A DNA stretch of 55,586 bases from Hyphomicrobiales bacterium (lineage in GTDB: Bacteria > Pseudomonadota > Alphaproteobacteria > Rhizobiales > Methyloligellaceae), in contig JAJFHP010000052.1 of assembly GCA_021775555.1 (NCBI GenBank), positions 1-55,586 on the forward strand. Direction: 5' to 3'. Position numbers and translations under genes: made by a program. Below the pieces are notes generated by a model. The model was not told where the DNA came from and ran no database searches. It was given only the letters and a program-made list of their open reading frames with translations. Position 1 is the first letter of the stretch. Every line of letters starts with the position of its first letter. This document shows positions 26,572-35,175 of the stretch, piece by piece.

Positions 26572-27477
26572 TCACCCTTTACCCTTGGTTTTAGTTTTGT
26601 TGGGTGCAGCGTTCTTTTCAAGGAATTCGATGATCTTGCCGGCAACGTCGATGCCAGTTGCTCCTTCAATACCTTCCAGTCCGGGAGATGAGTTCACTTC
26701 CATGACGACGGGCCCATGGTTGGAACGCAGCATATCCACACCGCAGACATTGAGCCCCATGATCTTGGCTGCTCGCAGGGCGGTGGAACGCTCTTCGGGT
26801 GTGATCTTGATCAGCTTTGCGCTGCCACCGCGATGCAGGTTTGAACGGAAGTCGCCCTCGCTGCCCGTGCGTTGCATGGCAGCAATGACACGCCCGCCGA
26901 TAATGATTGCGCGAATGTCGGTGCCTTTGGATTCCTTGATGAATTCCTGAACCAGGATATTCACATTGACGCCTCGAAACGCTTCGATAACGGACTTGGC
27001 CGACTGCATCGTCTCGCCGAGAACGACACCAATGCCTTGAGTGCCTTCCAACAGCTTGATGACCACAGGCGCGCCCCCAGCCATTTCGATAACTTCCGAT
27101 GAACGTTTCGTATCATGGGCAAAGGCGGTCACGGGCAGGCCAATTCCCCGCCGCGAAAGCAATTGTAGCGAACGCAGTTTGTCACGTGAGCGACCGATGG
27201 CGACAGACTCGTTCAACGGAAATACGTCCATCATCTCAAATTGCCGAAGCACGGCCGTGCCGTAGAAGGTAATTGATGCACCGATCCGTGGAATGACAGC
27301 GTCAAATCCCTCTAGTTGATGGCCGCTATAGAACAGGCTGGGCCTGTGCGAGGTGATATTGATGATTACCTGGAGTGTCTTGATGGCTTCAATATCGTGG
27401 CCACGCTCCTGCGCCGCCTCGATAAGTCGCCGACTCGAATAGAGCTTGGCATTCTGTGTCATCAGAGCGATCTTCAT
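26572..27477 (-). CDS. rimK: RimK-type ATP-grasp glutamate ligase
   Basis: ATP-dependent amide ligase that in E. coli and Pseudomonas adds glutamate residues to the C-terminus of ribosomal protein S6 and can also make poly-glutamate. 301 aa, the E. coli RimK length. ATP-grasp features are [39 protein letters not shown] and the metal site [35 protein letters not shown] marks the middle domain. A basic tail (NKTKTKGKG) is unusual. Two RimB-family genes and a carboxypeptidase share the strand, a complete write/erase set for glutamate tags. Confidence 0.95.
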   Translation of the reverse strand: MKIALMTQNAKLYSSRRLIEAAQERGHDIEAIKTLQVIINITSHRPSLFYSGHQLEGFDAVIPRIGASITFYGTAVLRQFEMMDVFPLNESVAIGRSRDKLRSLQLLSRRGIGLPVTAFAHDTKRSSEVIEMAGGAPVVIKLLEGTQGIGVVLGETMQSAKSVIEAFRGVNVNILVQEFIKESKGTDIRAIIIGGRVIAAMQRTGSEGDFRSNLHRGGSAKLIKITPEERSTALRAAKIMGLNVCGVDMLRSNHGPVVMEVNSSPGLEGIEGATGIDVAGKIIEFLEKNAAPNKTKTKGKG

Positions 27478-27511
27478 TGATCGATTCCCCGCATCAAAAA
27501 AACTTAACTCT

Positions 27512-27961
27512 TTAACTCTTGAAGTGTGCCGGGCACGGAATCAAGAAAGATCGACCGGGATTTATTCTTACATGCTTGCGCAGTGCGGCTCGCCCTAGCA
27601 GCAAGCGGAAGCCCATGGTGTCACGATTGGTCAGCCCGAGCTCGATTGGCCAGGTCTCCTCCGCCAGTTGCAGTGTGGTTTTTATGATAACCCGGTGCTC
27701 GATCTGGCCGTTCGAGCTCCTTATGTCGCGGGTGCTTTGGACAGGAGCCTTGCAAGTTATAATTGTCTTGTTATCCCGCTGATTGGGGTGCAGGTCGAAG
27801 GAGACCCAGGGTGTGCCGTCCTGATCATATTCGGTAATGTTCCAGGCGTGGATCGCGGATGTGCGGGCACCTGTATCGATCTTCGCCTTGATGGCAGCGA
27901 CGCCAAGATCGGCCAGTCCGACCCACTCGCGCCAACCGATGAGCTGGCGATTCCGTTTCAT
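27512..27961 (-). CDS. RimB-like protein (cytoplasmic retropepsin-fold protein)
   Basis: First gene of the RimK cluster. The start ATG 27961 has GAGGA 8 bases upstream; an upstream in-frame ATG at 27976 has no ribosome site. The 149-aa protein has no signal peptide. Its core is [19 protein letters not shown] (catalytic-type D-T-G-A) and [16 protein letters not shown]. In Pseudomonas, RimB is a small protease that works with RimK and RimA to set S6 glutamylation. The stop lies 35 bases before rimK. Confidence 0.88.
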   Translation of the reverse strand: MKRNRQLIGWREWVGLADLGVAAIKAKIDTGARTSAIHAWNITEYDQDGTPWVSFDLHPNQRDNKTIITCKAPVQSTRDIRSSNGQIEHRVIIKTTLQLAEETWPIELGLTNRDTMGFRLLLGRAALRKHVRINPGRSFLIPCPAHFKS

Positions 27962-28175
27962 CCTACCGTTCCTCATTCTGCAAGTTTAGCTGCTTTTTTA
28001 AATTGTTTTGATGGAAATTGAGTAATGGCTAAAAATACTCAACTATCTTGCGGCAAACCGAGTTCCACCCTATAACCCGCCTCACACGAATGGGCCGGCA
28101 GGGCATGCCGTGTTCATTCTCGAATGCTTGAGGCGCAGCATACAGCGTCTGATAATAATCTAGGAGACAAGCAAA

Positions 28176-28373
28176 ATGCCCAAGCTCAAGACCAAGAGCG
28201 GTGCGAAAAAGCGCTTTAAACTGACCGGCAGCGGCAAGGTCCGCGGCCAGCAGGCCGGCAAGCAGCACGGCATGATCAAGCGCACCAACAAGTTTATCCG
28301 AAATGCGCGCGGCACCACGATTCTCTCGTCCCAGGACCAGAAGATCGTGAAGCAGTTTCTGCCCTACGCTTAA
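28176..28373 (+). CDS. rpmI: 50S ribosomal protein L35
   Basis: 65-aa basic ribosomal protein with the family opening [15 protein letters not shown], the central [15 protein letters not shown] and the end QFLPYA. The start has AGGAGA upstream. It is followed 48 bases later by rplT, the universal order. Unlike the classical infC-rpmI-rplT operon, infC is about 5 kb away here, separated by amtB-glnK and the RimK cluster. The 200 bases upstream could carry an L20-responsive leader, but I could not recognise one. Confidence 0.98.
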   Translation: MPKLKTKSGAKKRFKLTGSGKVRGQQAGKQHGMIKRTNKFIRNARGTTILSSQDQKIVKQFLPYA

Positions 28374-28421
28374 GACGCAAGCGCAGACCCGCGAACCAAC
28401 CCGGATTTAAGGAGCACCGCA

Positions 28422-28781
28422 ATGTCACGTGTCAAACGGGGCGTCACCACCCACGCCCGTCACCGTAAAGTCATCAAGGCAGCCAAGGGTTATTATGGCC
28501 GCCGCAAGAACACCTTCCGCGCCGCCAACCAGGCTGTCGAGAAGGCCGGGCAATATGCCTATCGCGACCGCAAGGCGAAGAAGCGCACTTTCCGGGCACT
28601 CTGGATCCAGCGCATCAATGCTGGTGTGCGCGAACATGGCCTGACCTATGGCCGGTTTATCGATGGTCTGAACAAAGCCGGTGTCGAGATTGACCGCAAG
28701 GTTCTGGCTGATCTCGCCGTTCGCGATGCAGATGCCTTCAAGGCGCTGGTCGATCAGGCCGCCGCCGCCATCAAGTCCTGA
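28422..28781 (+). CDS. rplT: 50S ribosomal protein L20
   Basis: 119-aa early-assembly protein binding 23S rRNA. The basic N-terminal half has [26 protein letters not shown], here split by function into an extended tail and the [16 protein letters not shown] globular part. Length and sequence are standard. ATG 28422 is preceded by AAGGAG. A long perfect hairpin lies 46 bases after the stop, before pheS. Confidence 0.98.
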   Translation: MSRVKRGVTTHARHRKVIKAAKGYYGRRKNTFRAANQAVEKAGQYAYRDRKAKKRTFRALWIQRINAGVREHGLTYGRFIDGLNKAGVEIDRKVLADLAVRDADAFKALVDQAAAAIKS

Positions 28782-28826
28782 CGCGGCGGACACGCCGCGC
28801 CCTTTGTCGTGCGTAAAAACGCCGAG

Positions 28827-28899
28827 CCAGCCCTCTCCCCCGGCCCAACCACCCCAAATCGGTACCATTACGGGTGGTTGGGCCGGGGGAGAGGGCTGG
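28827..28899. repeat. 28-bp perfect inverted repeat (hairpin) between rplT and pheS
   Basis: Left arm 28827-28854 and right arm 28872-28899 are exact reverse complements for 28 bp (the arm begins CCAGCCCTCTCCCCCGGCCC), with a 17-base loop at 28855-28871. It is very GC-rich with no T-run on either side, so it is not a textbook terminator although it would form an exceptionally stable stem. It resembles dispersed palindromic elements of alphaproteobacteria, and a role in stopping transcription or protecting the rplT 3' end is possible. Confidence 0.9.
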
Positions 28900-28958
28900 G
28901 AAGCCGTCAGATAAGCTGCTCAAGGCAGTTTTTTGGTTGGACAGTTAAGGCCTGAGCC

Positions 28959-30044
28959 ATGACCAGCAACTTCGAGCAACTGGAAAGCGAATTGCAGGCT
29001 GCGATTGCAGCAGCCGGTGATCTTGTCTCGCTTGAAGATGTGCGTGTTACCGCACTTGGCAAAAAGGGGCGCATCTCTGAACTCATGAAGGGCCTCGGGG
29101 AGTTGCCGCCTGAGGAGCGCAAAAGTTTTGGTCAGGCTGTCAATGGCCTGAAAGAACGCGTTGGTGCGGCGCTGAATGAGCGCAAGGACGCGCTTCACAA
29201 GGCTGAGATGACCGCGCGCCTGGGGAGCGAGCAGTCAGACATCACGCTGCCCCCACGTCCAGGCCCGTTGGCCGAGGGTCGTATACATCCTGTCAGCCAG
29301 GTGATGGACGAGATCACGGAAATCTTCGCGGACATGGGTTTTGCCATTGCCGAAGGCCCGGATATCGAGACCGATTATCACAATTTTACAGCTCTCAACA
29401 TTCCCGACGAGCATCCCGCGCGCCAGGAACATGACACCTTCTATTTCAATGAAAAAGAAGACGGGTCACGCGCTGTCTTGAGAACCCATACCAGCCCGGT
29501 GCAAATCCGCACCATGCTGGGGTCCAAACCGCCACTGCGCATCATCGCGCCGGGGCGCGTCTATCGCTGTGACAGCGACCAGACACACACGCCGATGTTC
29601 CACCAGGTGGAGGGCCTCGTCATTGACGAAGTGACCCATATGGGGCACCTCAAATGGGTGCTGGAATCATTCGCCAAGGCGTTTTTCGAAGTGGATGAAG
29701 TAAAAATGCGCTTCCGCGCAAGCCACTTCCCCTTCACCGAGCCTTCCATGGAAGTGGATATCGGCTACGCGAAAGTGGGTGATGAAATTCGCATTGGTGA
29801 GGGTGACCAGTGGCTGGAGATTCTCGGCTGCGGCATGGTGCACCCCAACGTGCTCCGCCATGTGGGCTATGACCCGGACAAGGTTCAAGGGTTTGCCTTC
29901 GGCGTTGGCATTGATCGCATTGCCATGCTGAAATATGGCATGCCCGACCTGCGTGCTTTCTTCGGTGCCGATCTCAGATGGTTGAAGCATTACGGTTTCG
30001 GCGTGCTTGATGTCCCCACATTGGCGCGGGGGATTTCATCGTGA
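28959..30044 (+). CDS. pheS: Phenylalanyl-tRNA synthetase alpha subunit
   Basis: Catalytic subunit of the class II (alpha-beta)2 enzyme that charges tRNA-Phe. 361 aa: an N-terminal coiled coil, then motif 2 region [34 protein letters not shown] and motif 3 [17 protein letters not shown] 28959. The stop overlaps the pheT GTG start (GTGA), giving tight coupling. Confidence 0.98.
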   Translation: MTSNFEQLESELQAAIAAAGDLVSLEDVRVTALGKKGRISELMKGLGELPPEERKSFGQAVNGLKERVGAALNERKDALHKAEMTARLGSEQSDITLPPRPGPLAEGRIHPVSQVMDEITEIFADMGFAIAEGPDIETDYHNFTALNIPDEHPARQEHDTFYFNEKEDGSRAVLRTHTSPVQIRTMLGSKPPLRIIAPGRVYRCDSDQTHTPMFHQVEGLVIDEVTHMGHLKWVLESFAKAFFEVDEVKMRFRASHFPFTEPSMEVDIGYAKVGDEIRIGEGDQWLEILGCGMVHPNVLRHVGYDPDKVQGFAFGVGIDRIAMLKYGMPDLRAFFGADLRWLKHYGFGVLDVPTLARGISS

Positions 30045-32452
30045 AGTTCACCCTCTCATGGCTGAAGGAACATCTGGAGACGGATGCACTACTGGATGTG
30101 ATCCTCGACAAGCTGACCCTCATTGGCCTTGAGGTGGAAGAGGTTTTCGATCCGGCCACCGCCATGGCGCAGCTTGTTGTCGGCGAGGTCATGAGCGCTG
30201 AAAAACACCCAGACGCCGACAAGCTTAAGGTCTGTCAGGTTGAAACGGGCAAGGGGGTTGTGCAGGTGGTTTGTGGCGCACCGAATGCGCGCACCGGCCT
30301 CAAAGGAGTGTTCGCCCCGCCCGGAACCTATGTGCCGGGCATCGACCTTGAGTTGAAGCCCGCCAAGATCAGGGGGCAGGAATCCCACGGCATGCTGCTG
30401 TCGGAGCGGGAGCTTGAGATTTCAGACGAACATGACGGCATCATCGAATTGCCCGCGGACAGTCAGGTTGGCGACCCCGCCGCACCCGTGCTCGGCCTTG
30501 ATGATCCGGTCATTGAAATTGCCATTACTCCAAACCGGCCTGATTGTCTCGGCGTGCGCGGTATTGCCCGTGATCTGGCGGCTGCCGGTGTTGGCAAGCT
30601 CAAGGATGAAACGCTCAAGCCTGTCGAAGGCACCTTCGATAATCCCGTTTCGATTGATCTCAAATTAGAGAAAGAAAAAGTTAACGCCTGCCAGGCTTTT
30701 TCCGGACAACTGGTAAAAGGCGTCAAGAACGGGCCAAGTCCGGAATGGTTGCAGCGCCGCCTCAAGGCCATTGGTTTGCGCCCCATCAACGCGCTGGCCG
30801 ATATCACAAATTACATTTCGTATGACCGCGGCCGCCCGCTCCATGTCTATGACGCTGACAAGCTCAAGGGCGGTATTCATGCGCGCATGGGGCAAAAGGG
30901 CGAAGAGTTTCTCGCCCTTGATGGCAACACATACAAGGTCGACGAGGAAATGTGCGTCATTGCCGATGACAGCGGCGTGCTCGGTCTTGGCGGTATCATT
31001 GGCGGGGAAGAATCCGGGTGTTCAGACGACACGGTGAATGTGTTCATTGAGAGCGCTTATTTCGATCCTATCCGTACGGCAACCACGGGACGCAAACTGA
31101 ACATCCTCTCAGATGCGCGGTTTCGGTTTGAGCGTGGTGTCGACCCGGCTTTCATGGTGCCCGGTGTCGAGATGGCGACTCAGATGGTGCTCGATCTGTG
31201 CGGCGGGGAATCCTCGAAAGTGACGCTCGCCGGCACCCCACCCGAAGACGCAACAGTTTTCGATTTCGACACCTCTGAAGTGCAACGCCTGACCGGGCTT
31301 GAAATGGCGCAAGTGGAGATCAAGGAAATACTTGTATCACTCGGCTTCTGGCTGTCTGGCCGGGGGCCTGAATACAAGGTTTCTGTGCCTACATGGCGGC
31401 CTGATGTCTCCCAGCCGGCCGACCTGGTGGAAGAAGTCATCCGCATCGTCGGAGTGGACAGCGTTGACGCAACGCCCCTGGCGCGCGGCGAGGGCATAGC
31501 CCGCTCGGTGTTGACCACGGGCCAGACTCGCGTGCGGCTTGCACGCCGCACATTAGCTGGCCGAGGGTTGGTGGAAGCTGTGACCTGGTCCTTTATCTCG
31601 CGTGACGCGGCAACAATTTTCGGCGGCGGGCAAGATGAGCTTGAGCTGGCCAACCCGATTTCTGCAGACTTGTCTTCCATGCGCCCGAGCTTGCTTCCCG
31701 GGTTGATTGCCGCCACACAGCGCAACCAGGCGCGCGGCTTTTCAGACGTTGCACTTTTTGAAGTGGGCCAGGCCTATCGCGGTGCGGCTCCTGAAGACCA
31801 GTTCATTGCCGCTGCCGGTGTACGTGCAGGTACGGCTAAACTGCCCGGTTCCGGCAGGCATTGGTCGGGTGCTGGCACGGATGTCGACCTGTTCGACGCC
31901 AAAGCCGATGTCTTGAGCGTGCTTGATGCACTGGGGTATGCCGTCAATGCACAGACGGCCAGAGGCGCGCCTGACTGGTACCACCCGGGAAAGTCCGGCG
32001 TATTGCAGCTTGGACCACAGAATATCCTTGCCCATTTCGGTGAGCTACATCCGATGATCCTTGAAAAACTGGACGTGGACGGTCCGCTTTGCGCCTTCGA
32101 GATTTTCCTGGAGGCTTTGCCCGAGCCCAAACGTACTGCGCGCACTAGGCCCGCGCTTGATGTCACGGACCTGCAGATGGTGCGGCGTGATTTCGCCTTC
32201 CTCGTGGATGAGGCAATTGCTGCAAGCGAAGTGATGCGCGCAGCAAAGGCGGCTGAGAAATCGCTCATCTCCGATGTGACCCTGTTTGACGTGTTTACGG
32301 GTACGGGAGTCGCGGAGGGTAAAAAGTCGCTCGCCATCGAGGTGATGCTTTCCCCGCGCGACAAGACACTGACCGATGAAGAGATCGATGCCGTTGCAGC
32401 CAAGGTTGTCGCCGCCGTCACCAAGGCCACGGGCGGTGCATTGCGGGGATAA
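30041..32452 (+). CDS. pheT: Phenylalanyl-tRNA synthetase beta subunit
   Basis: 803 aa, starting at GTG 30041, which overlaps the pheS stop. Domains in order: N-terminal [16 protein letters not shown]-like tRNA-binding fold ([20 protein letters not shown]); B3/4 editing domain around residues 200-380; B5 domain; catalytic-like domain; C-terminal ferredoxin-like anticodon-binding FDX-ACB domain (residues about 710-803, with [15 protein letters not shown]). Length is normal. Confidence 0.98.
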   Translation: MKFTLSWLKEHLETDALLDVILDKLTLIGLEVEEVFDPATAMAQLVVGEVMSAEKHPDADKLKVCQVETGKGVVQVVCGAPNARTGLKGVFAPPGTYVPGIDLELKPAKIRGQESHGMLLSERELEISDEHDGIIELPADSQVGDPAAPVLGLDDPVIEIAITPNRPDCLGVRGIARDLAAAGVGKLKDETLKPVEGTFDNPVSIDLKLEKEKVNACQAFSGQLVKGVKNGPSPEWLQRRLKAIGLRPINALADITNYISYDRGRPLHVYDADKLKGGIHARMGQKGEEFLALDGNTYKVDEEMCVIADDSGVLGLGGIIGGEESGCSDDTVNVFIESAYFDPIRTATTGRKLNILSDARFRFERGVDPAFMVPGVEMATQMVLDLCGGESSKVTLAGTPPEDATVFDFDTSEVQRLTGLEMAQVEIKEILVSLGFWLSGRGPEYKVSVPTWRPDVSQPADLVEEVIRIVGVDSVDATPLARGEGIARSVLTTGQTRVRLARRTLAGRGLVEAVTWSFISRDAATIFGGGQDELELANPISADLSSMRPSLLPGLIAATQRNQARGFSDVALFEVGQAYRGAAPEDQFIAAAGVRAGTAKLPGSGRHWSGAGTDVDLFDAKADVLSVLDALGYAVNAQTARGAPDWYHPGKSGVLQLGPQNILAHFGELHPMILEKLDVDGPLCAFEIFLEALPEPKRTARTRPALDVTDLQMVRRDFAFLVDEAIAASEVMRAAKAAEKSLISDVTLFDVFTGTGVAEGKKSLAIEVMLSPRDKTLTDEEIDAVAAKVVAAVTKATGGALRG

Positions 32453-32589
32453 TTTCCCATCGACCATGATTATGGGTATCCACAATTACCATCGCTGGTA
32501 CTTATAATTAAAAACGATTGTCTTTGATCAGCCATTTCGAATAGCGTGCGCGCGATTATTGCCCCCAAATTCGTCATGGGTTGAGGCTT

Positions 32590-33990
32590 ATGTCTGACAA
32601 GATGGTTCAGTGTATTTCCCCGGTGGACGGCTCGGTTTTTGCAGAGCGCCCCCTGGCCAGTGCGGAAGATATTGGCAAGGCATGCCGTTCAGCGCGCGCC
32701 GCTCAAGCTGACTGGAAGGTGCTTTCCGTTACGGAGCGCGGGGCATGTTGCACCAGGGCGGTCGAGGCCATACTCGCCATGGAGCAGGAGATCATCCCCG
32801 AACTTGCCTGGCAGATGGGTCGCCCCGTTGCCTATGGGCAGGGCGAGTTGAGCGGGTTTGAAGAACGCGCCCGGCACATGATTGCCATTGCCGGGGAAGC
32901 CCTCGCCGACATTGTTCCCGCACCCAAAGAAGGTTTCAAGCGGCGCATCGTGCGCGAGCCTTTGGGCATCGTTTTTACCATTGCGCCGTGGAACTACCCC
33001 TATCTCACGGCGGTCAATTCCATCATCCCAGCCCTGATGGCCGGGAACGCGGTGTTCCTGAAACACGCGCGCCAGACTCTGATGGTGGGGGAGCGCTTTG
33101 CGCAAAGCTTTGAGGCCGCAGGCCTGCCTGAGGGTTTGTTCCATAATCTTGTCCTCAGCCACAGCCAGACATCGGAGCTGATTTCCGGCGGACATGTGGA
33201 CATGGTGTGCTTCACAGGGTCCGTTCCCGGTGGCGCGGCCATGGAAGAGGCGGCTGCGGGGCAGTTTATGGGCCTTGGTCTTGAGCTTGGCGGCAAGGAT
33301 CCCGCCTATGTGCGGGCTGATGCGGCCCTCGGGAATGCGGTTGAAAATCTGGTGGATGGTGCGTTCTTTAATTCAGGACAGTCCTGCTGTGGTGTGGAGC
33401 GTATCTACGTCCATGAGGATTTGTTTGACGGTTTCGTCGAGGGCTTTGTCGATCTCACCCGCCAATATGTACTGGGTGACCCGCTTGATGAGGCCACCAC
33501 GCTTGGGCCGATGGTAGACACCAAGGCAGCCGATTTCGTGCGTGGGCAAATTGACGGCGCGGTAAAGGCAGGTGCAACGGCCCATATCGATGAGAGTGCG
33601 TTTGAGAAAAGCCAGGCGGGGACGCCCTACATGGCGCCACAGGTGGTGACAGGTGTTGACCACCAGATGTCCATCATGCGCGAGGAGAGTTTCGGGGCCG
33701 TTGTCGGCATCATGTCGGTGAGTAGCGATGATGAGGCAGTCAACTTGATGAATGATTCAGTCTTCGGACTCACGGCGTCAGTCTGGACAGAAGATGAAAA
33801 GGCCGCTGCTGCCATTGGCGCGCAGGTCAACACCGGAACCTTCTATATGAACCGCTGCGATTATCTTGACCCGGCGCTTGCATGGACCGGCATTGGCCAG
33901 TCCGGCCGTGGCTGTACACTTTCAAGCGTGGGATATGAACATCTGACACGACCCAAGAGTTATCATTTCCGCGTTGATACAGGGGCTTAA
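32590..33990 (+). CDS. NAD(P)-dependent aldehyde dehydrogenase
   Basis: Oxidises an aldehyde to the acid. 466 aa from ATG 32590 with GAGG just upstream (an in-frame TTG at 32581 is less likely). Catalytic residues are intact: the general-base Glu in LELGGKDP, the nucleophile Cys in NSGQSCCG and the NAD-site IAPWNYPYL and FTGSVPGG. It is the first gene of a tight run with an iron alcohol dehydrogenase (gap 4 bases) and a FAD/GcvT-type demethylase. Together these suggest stepwise oxidation of an amino alcohol to an acid, then N-demethylation. A phosphonoacetaldehyde or betaine-aldehyde substrate is possible but unproven. Confidence 0.93.
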   Translation: MSDKMVQCISPVDGSVFAERPLASAEDIGKACRSARAAQADWKVLSVTERGACCTRAVEAILAMEQEIIPELAWQMGRPVAYGQGELSGFEERARHMIAIAGEALADIVPAPKEGFKRRIVREPLGIVFTIAPWNYPYLTAVNSIIPALMAGNAVFLKHARQTLMVGERFAQSFEAAGLPEGLFHNLVLSHSQTSELISGGHVDMVCFTGSVPGGAAMEEAAAGQFMGLGLELGGKDPAYVRADAALGNAVENLVDGAFFNSGQSCCGVERIYVHEDLFDGFVEGFVDLTRQYVLGDPLDEATTLGPMVDTKAADFVRGQIDGAVKAGATAHIDESAFEKSQAGTPYMAPQVVTGVDHQMSIMREESFGAVVGIMSVSSDDEAVNLMNDSVFGLTASVWTEDEKAAAAIGAQVNTGTFYMNRCDYLDPALAWTGIGQSGRGCTLSSVGYEHLTRPKSYHFRVDTGA

Positions 33991-33994
33991 AACA

Positions 33995-35164
33995 ATGAGC
34001 GTCACCGACCTCCGGCAATGGAATTATCCCACCCGCATGGTGTTTGGAGTTGGCGCGATCGCGCAGCTGCCAAAGCTCTGCAAGGGCGAGGGCATGAACA
34101 ACCCCCTGCTCGTCACCGACGAGGGATTGAGGGAGATGCCCATCGTCACGGACACCCTCACACTGCTGAAAGAGGGCGGTGTCGAGGTGGGTCTCTTCTC
34201 AGGCGTGAAGGGCAACCCGACAGGTGGCAATGTTGAAGCTGGACTGAAAGCCTTCCGGGATGGTGGTCATGACGGTGTGATCGCCTTTGGCGGGGGCAGT
34301 GGTATTGATGCAGGCAAGGCCATCGCGTTCATGGCGGGGCAGGAACGCCCGGTCTGGGATTTTGAGGATGTGGGTGATAATTGGCTGCGGGCAAAAAAGG
34401 ATAATGTCGCGCCGGTCATCGCTGTGCCGACAACCTCGGGCACCGGTTCTGAAGTTGGACGCGCCAGTGTCATCTCCAATGAAGAGACAAAAGAAAAGAA
34501 GATAATCTTCCATCCCTCATTCATGCCCGAGATTGCCCTCTGCGATCCCGAGCTGACGCGCGGACTTCCCGCTCACCTGACGGCAGCCACTGGATTCGAT
34601 GCGTTCGTGCATTGCTTTGAGGCTTTCTGCGCGCCAGGTTATCACCCGATGGCCGATGGTATAGCGCTTGAGGGAATGGTGCTGGCGGCAAAACATCTGC
34701 CAAAAGCCGTGCATGATGGAAATAATCTGGAGGCGCGCACGCATATGATGTCCGTCGCCGCCATGGGGGCAACCGCCTTCCAAAAGGGCCTTGGTGGTGT
34801 GCATGCAATCTCGCACACCGTCGGCGCCATGTATGACACCCATCACGGTCTTACCAATGCGGTGGTGATGCCCTACGTGGTGCGCGCCAACAGACCGGCC
34901 ATTGAGGACCAGATGGCTCGCATCGGGCGGGCGCTTGAGTTGGACAATGCAGGTTTTGATGGCGTGTTCGAATGGCTGATGACCTTCCGTGAGGGAATTG
35001 GTATTCCCAATACGCTGAGCGATATCAAGGTACCAGACAGCCATGCTGACGAGATTGGGGCAAGGTCTGTTCTCGACCCGAGCGCGGGTGGCAACCCGAT
35101 CCAGCATGATGCTGCTTCCTACACAAATATTTTCCAAAAGGCCTGTTCCGGCGATCTGAGCTGA
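33995..35164 (+). CDS. Iron-containing alcohol dehydrogenase
   Basis: Group III metal-dependent alcohol dehydrogenase, 389 aa from ATG 33995. The NAD-binding half has DGVIAFGGGSGIDAGKAIA and PTTSGTGSEVGRASVI. The metal ligands lie in TGFDAFVHCFEAF and GVHAISHTVGAMYDTHHGLT, with the usual Asp and three His. It most likely interconverts the alcohol with the aldehyde used by the upstream enzyme. The gap to the next gene is 11 bases. The substrate is unknown. Confidence 0.93.
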   Translation: MSVTDLRQWNYPTRMVFGVGAIAQLPKLCKGEGMNNPLLVTDEGLREMPIVTDTLTLLKEGGVEVGLFSGVKGNPTGGNVEAGLKAFRDGGHDGVIAFGGGSGIDAGKAIAFMAGQERPVWDFEDVGDNWLRAKKDNVAPVIAVPTTSGTGSEVGRASVISNEETKEKKIIFHPSFMPEIALCDPELTRGLPAHLTAATGFDAFVHCFEAFCAPGYHPMADGIALEGMVLAAKHLPKAVHDGNNLEARTHMMSVAAMGATAFQKGLGGVHAISHTVGAMYDTHHGLTNAVVMPYVVRANRPAIEDQMARIGRALELDNAGFDGVFEWLMTFREGIGIPNTLSDIKVPDSHADEIGARSVLDPSAGGNPIQHDAASYTNIFQKACSGDLS

Positions 35165-35175
35165 GGTGATACGTC

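Noticed and set aside
27977-28175. L20-type autoregulatory leader upstream of rpmI
   Set aside because: I looked for an L20-binding structure in these 200 bases but could not recognise one by eye.
31774-32460. 228-codon minus-strand frame opposite pheT
   Set aside because: Serine/alanine-rich shadow frame with no motif; pheT is complete.
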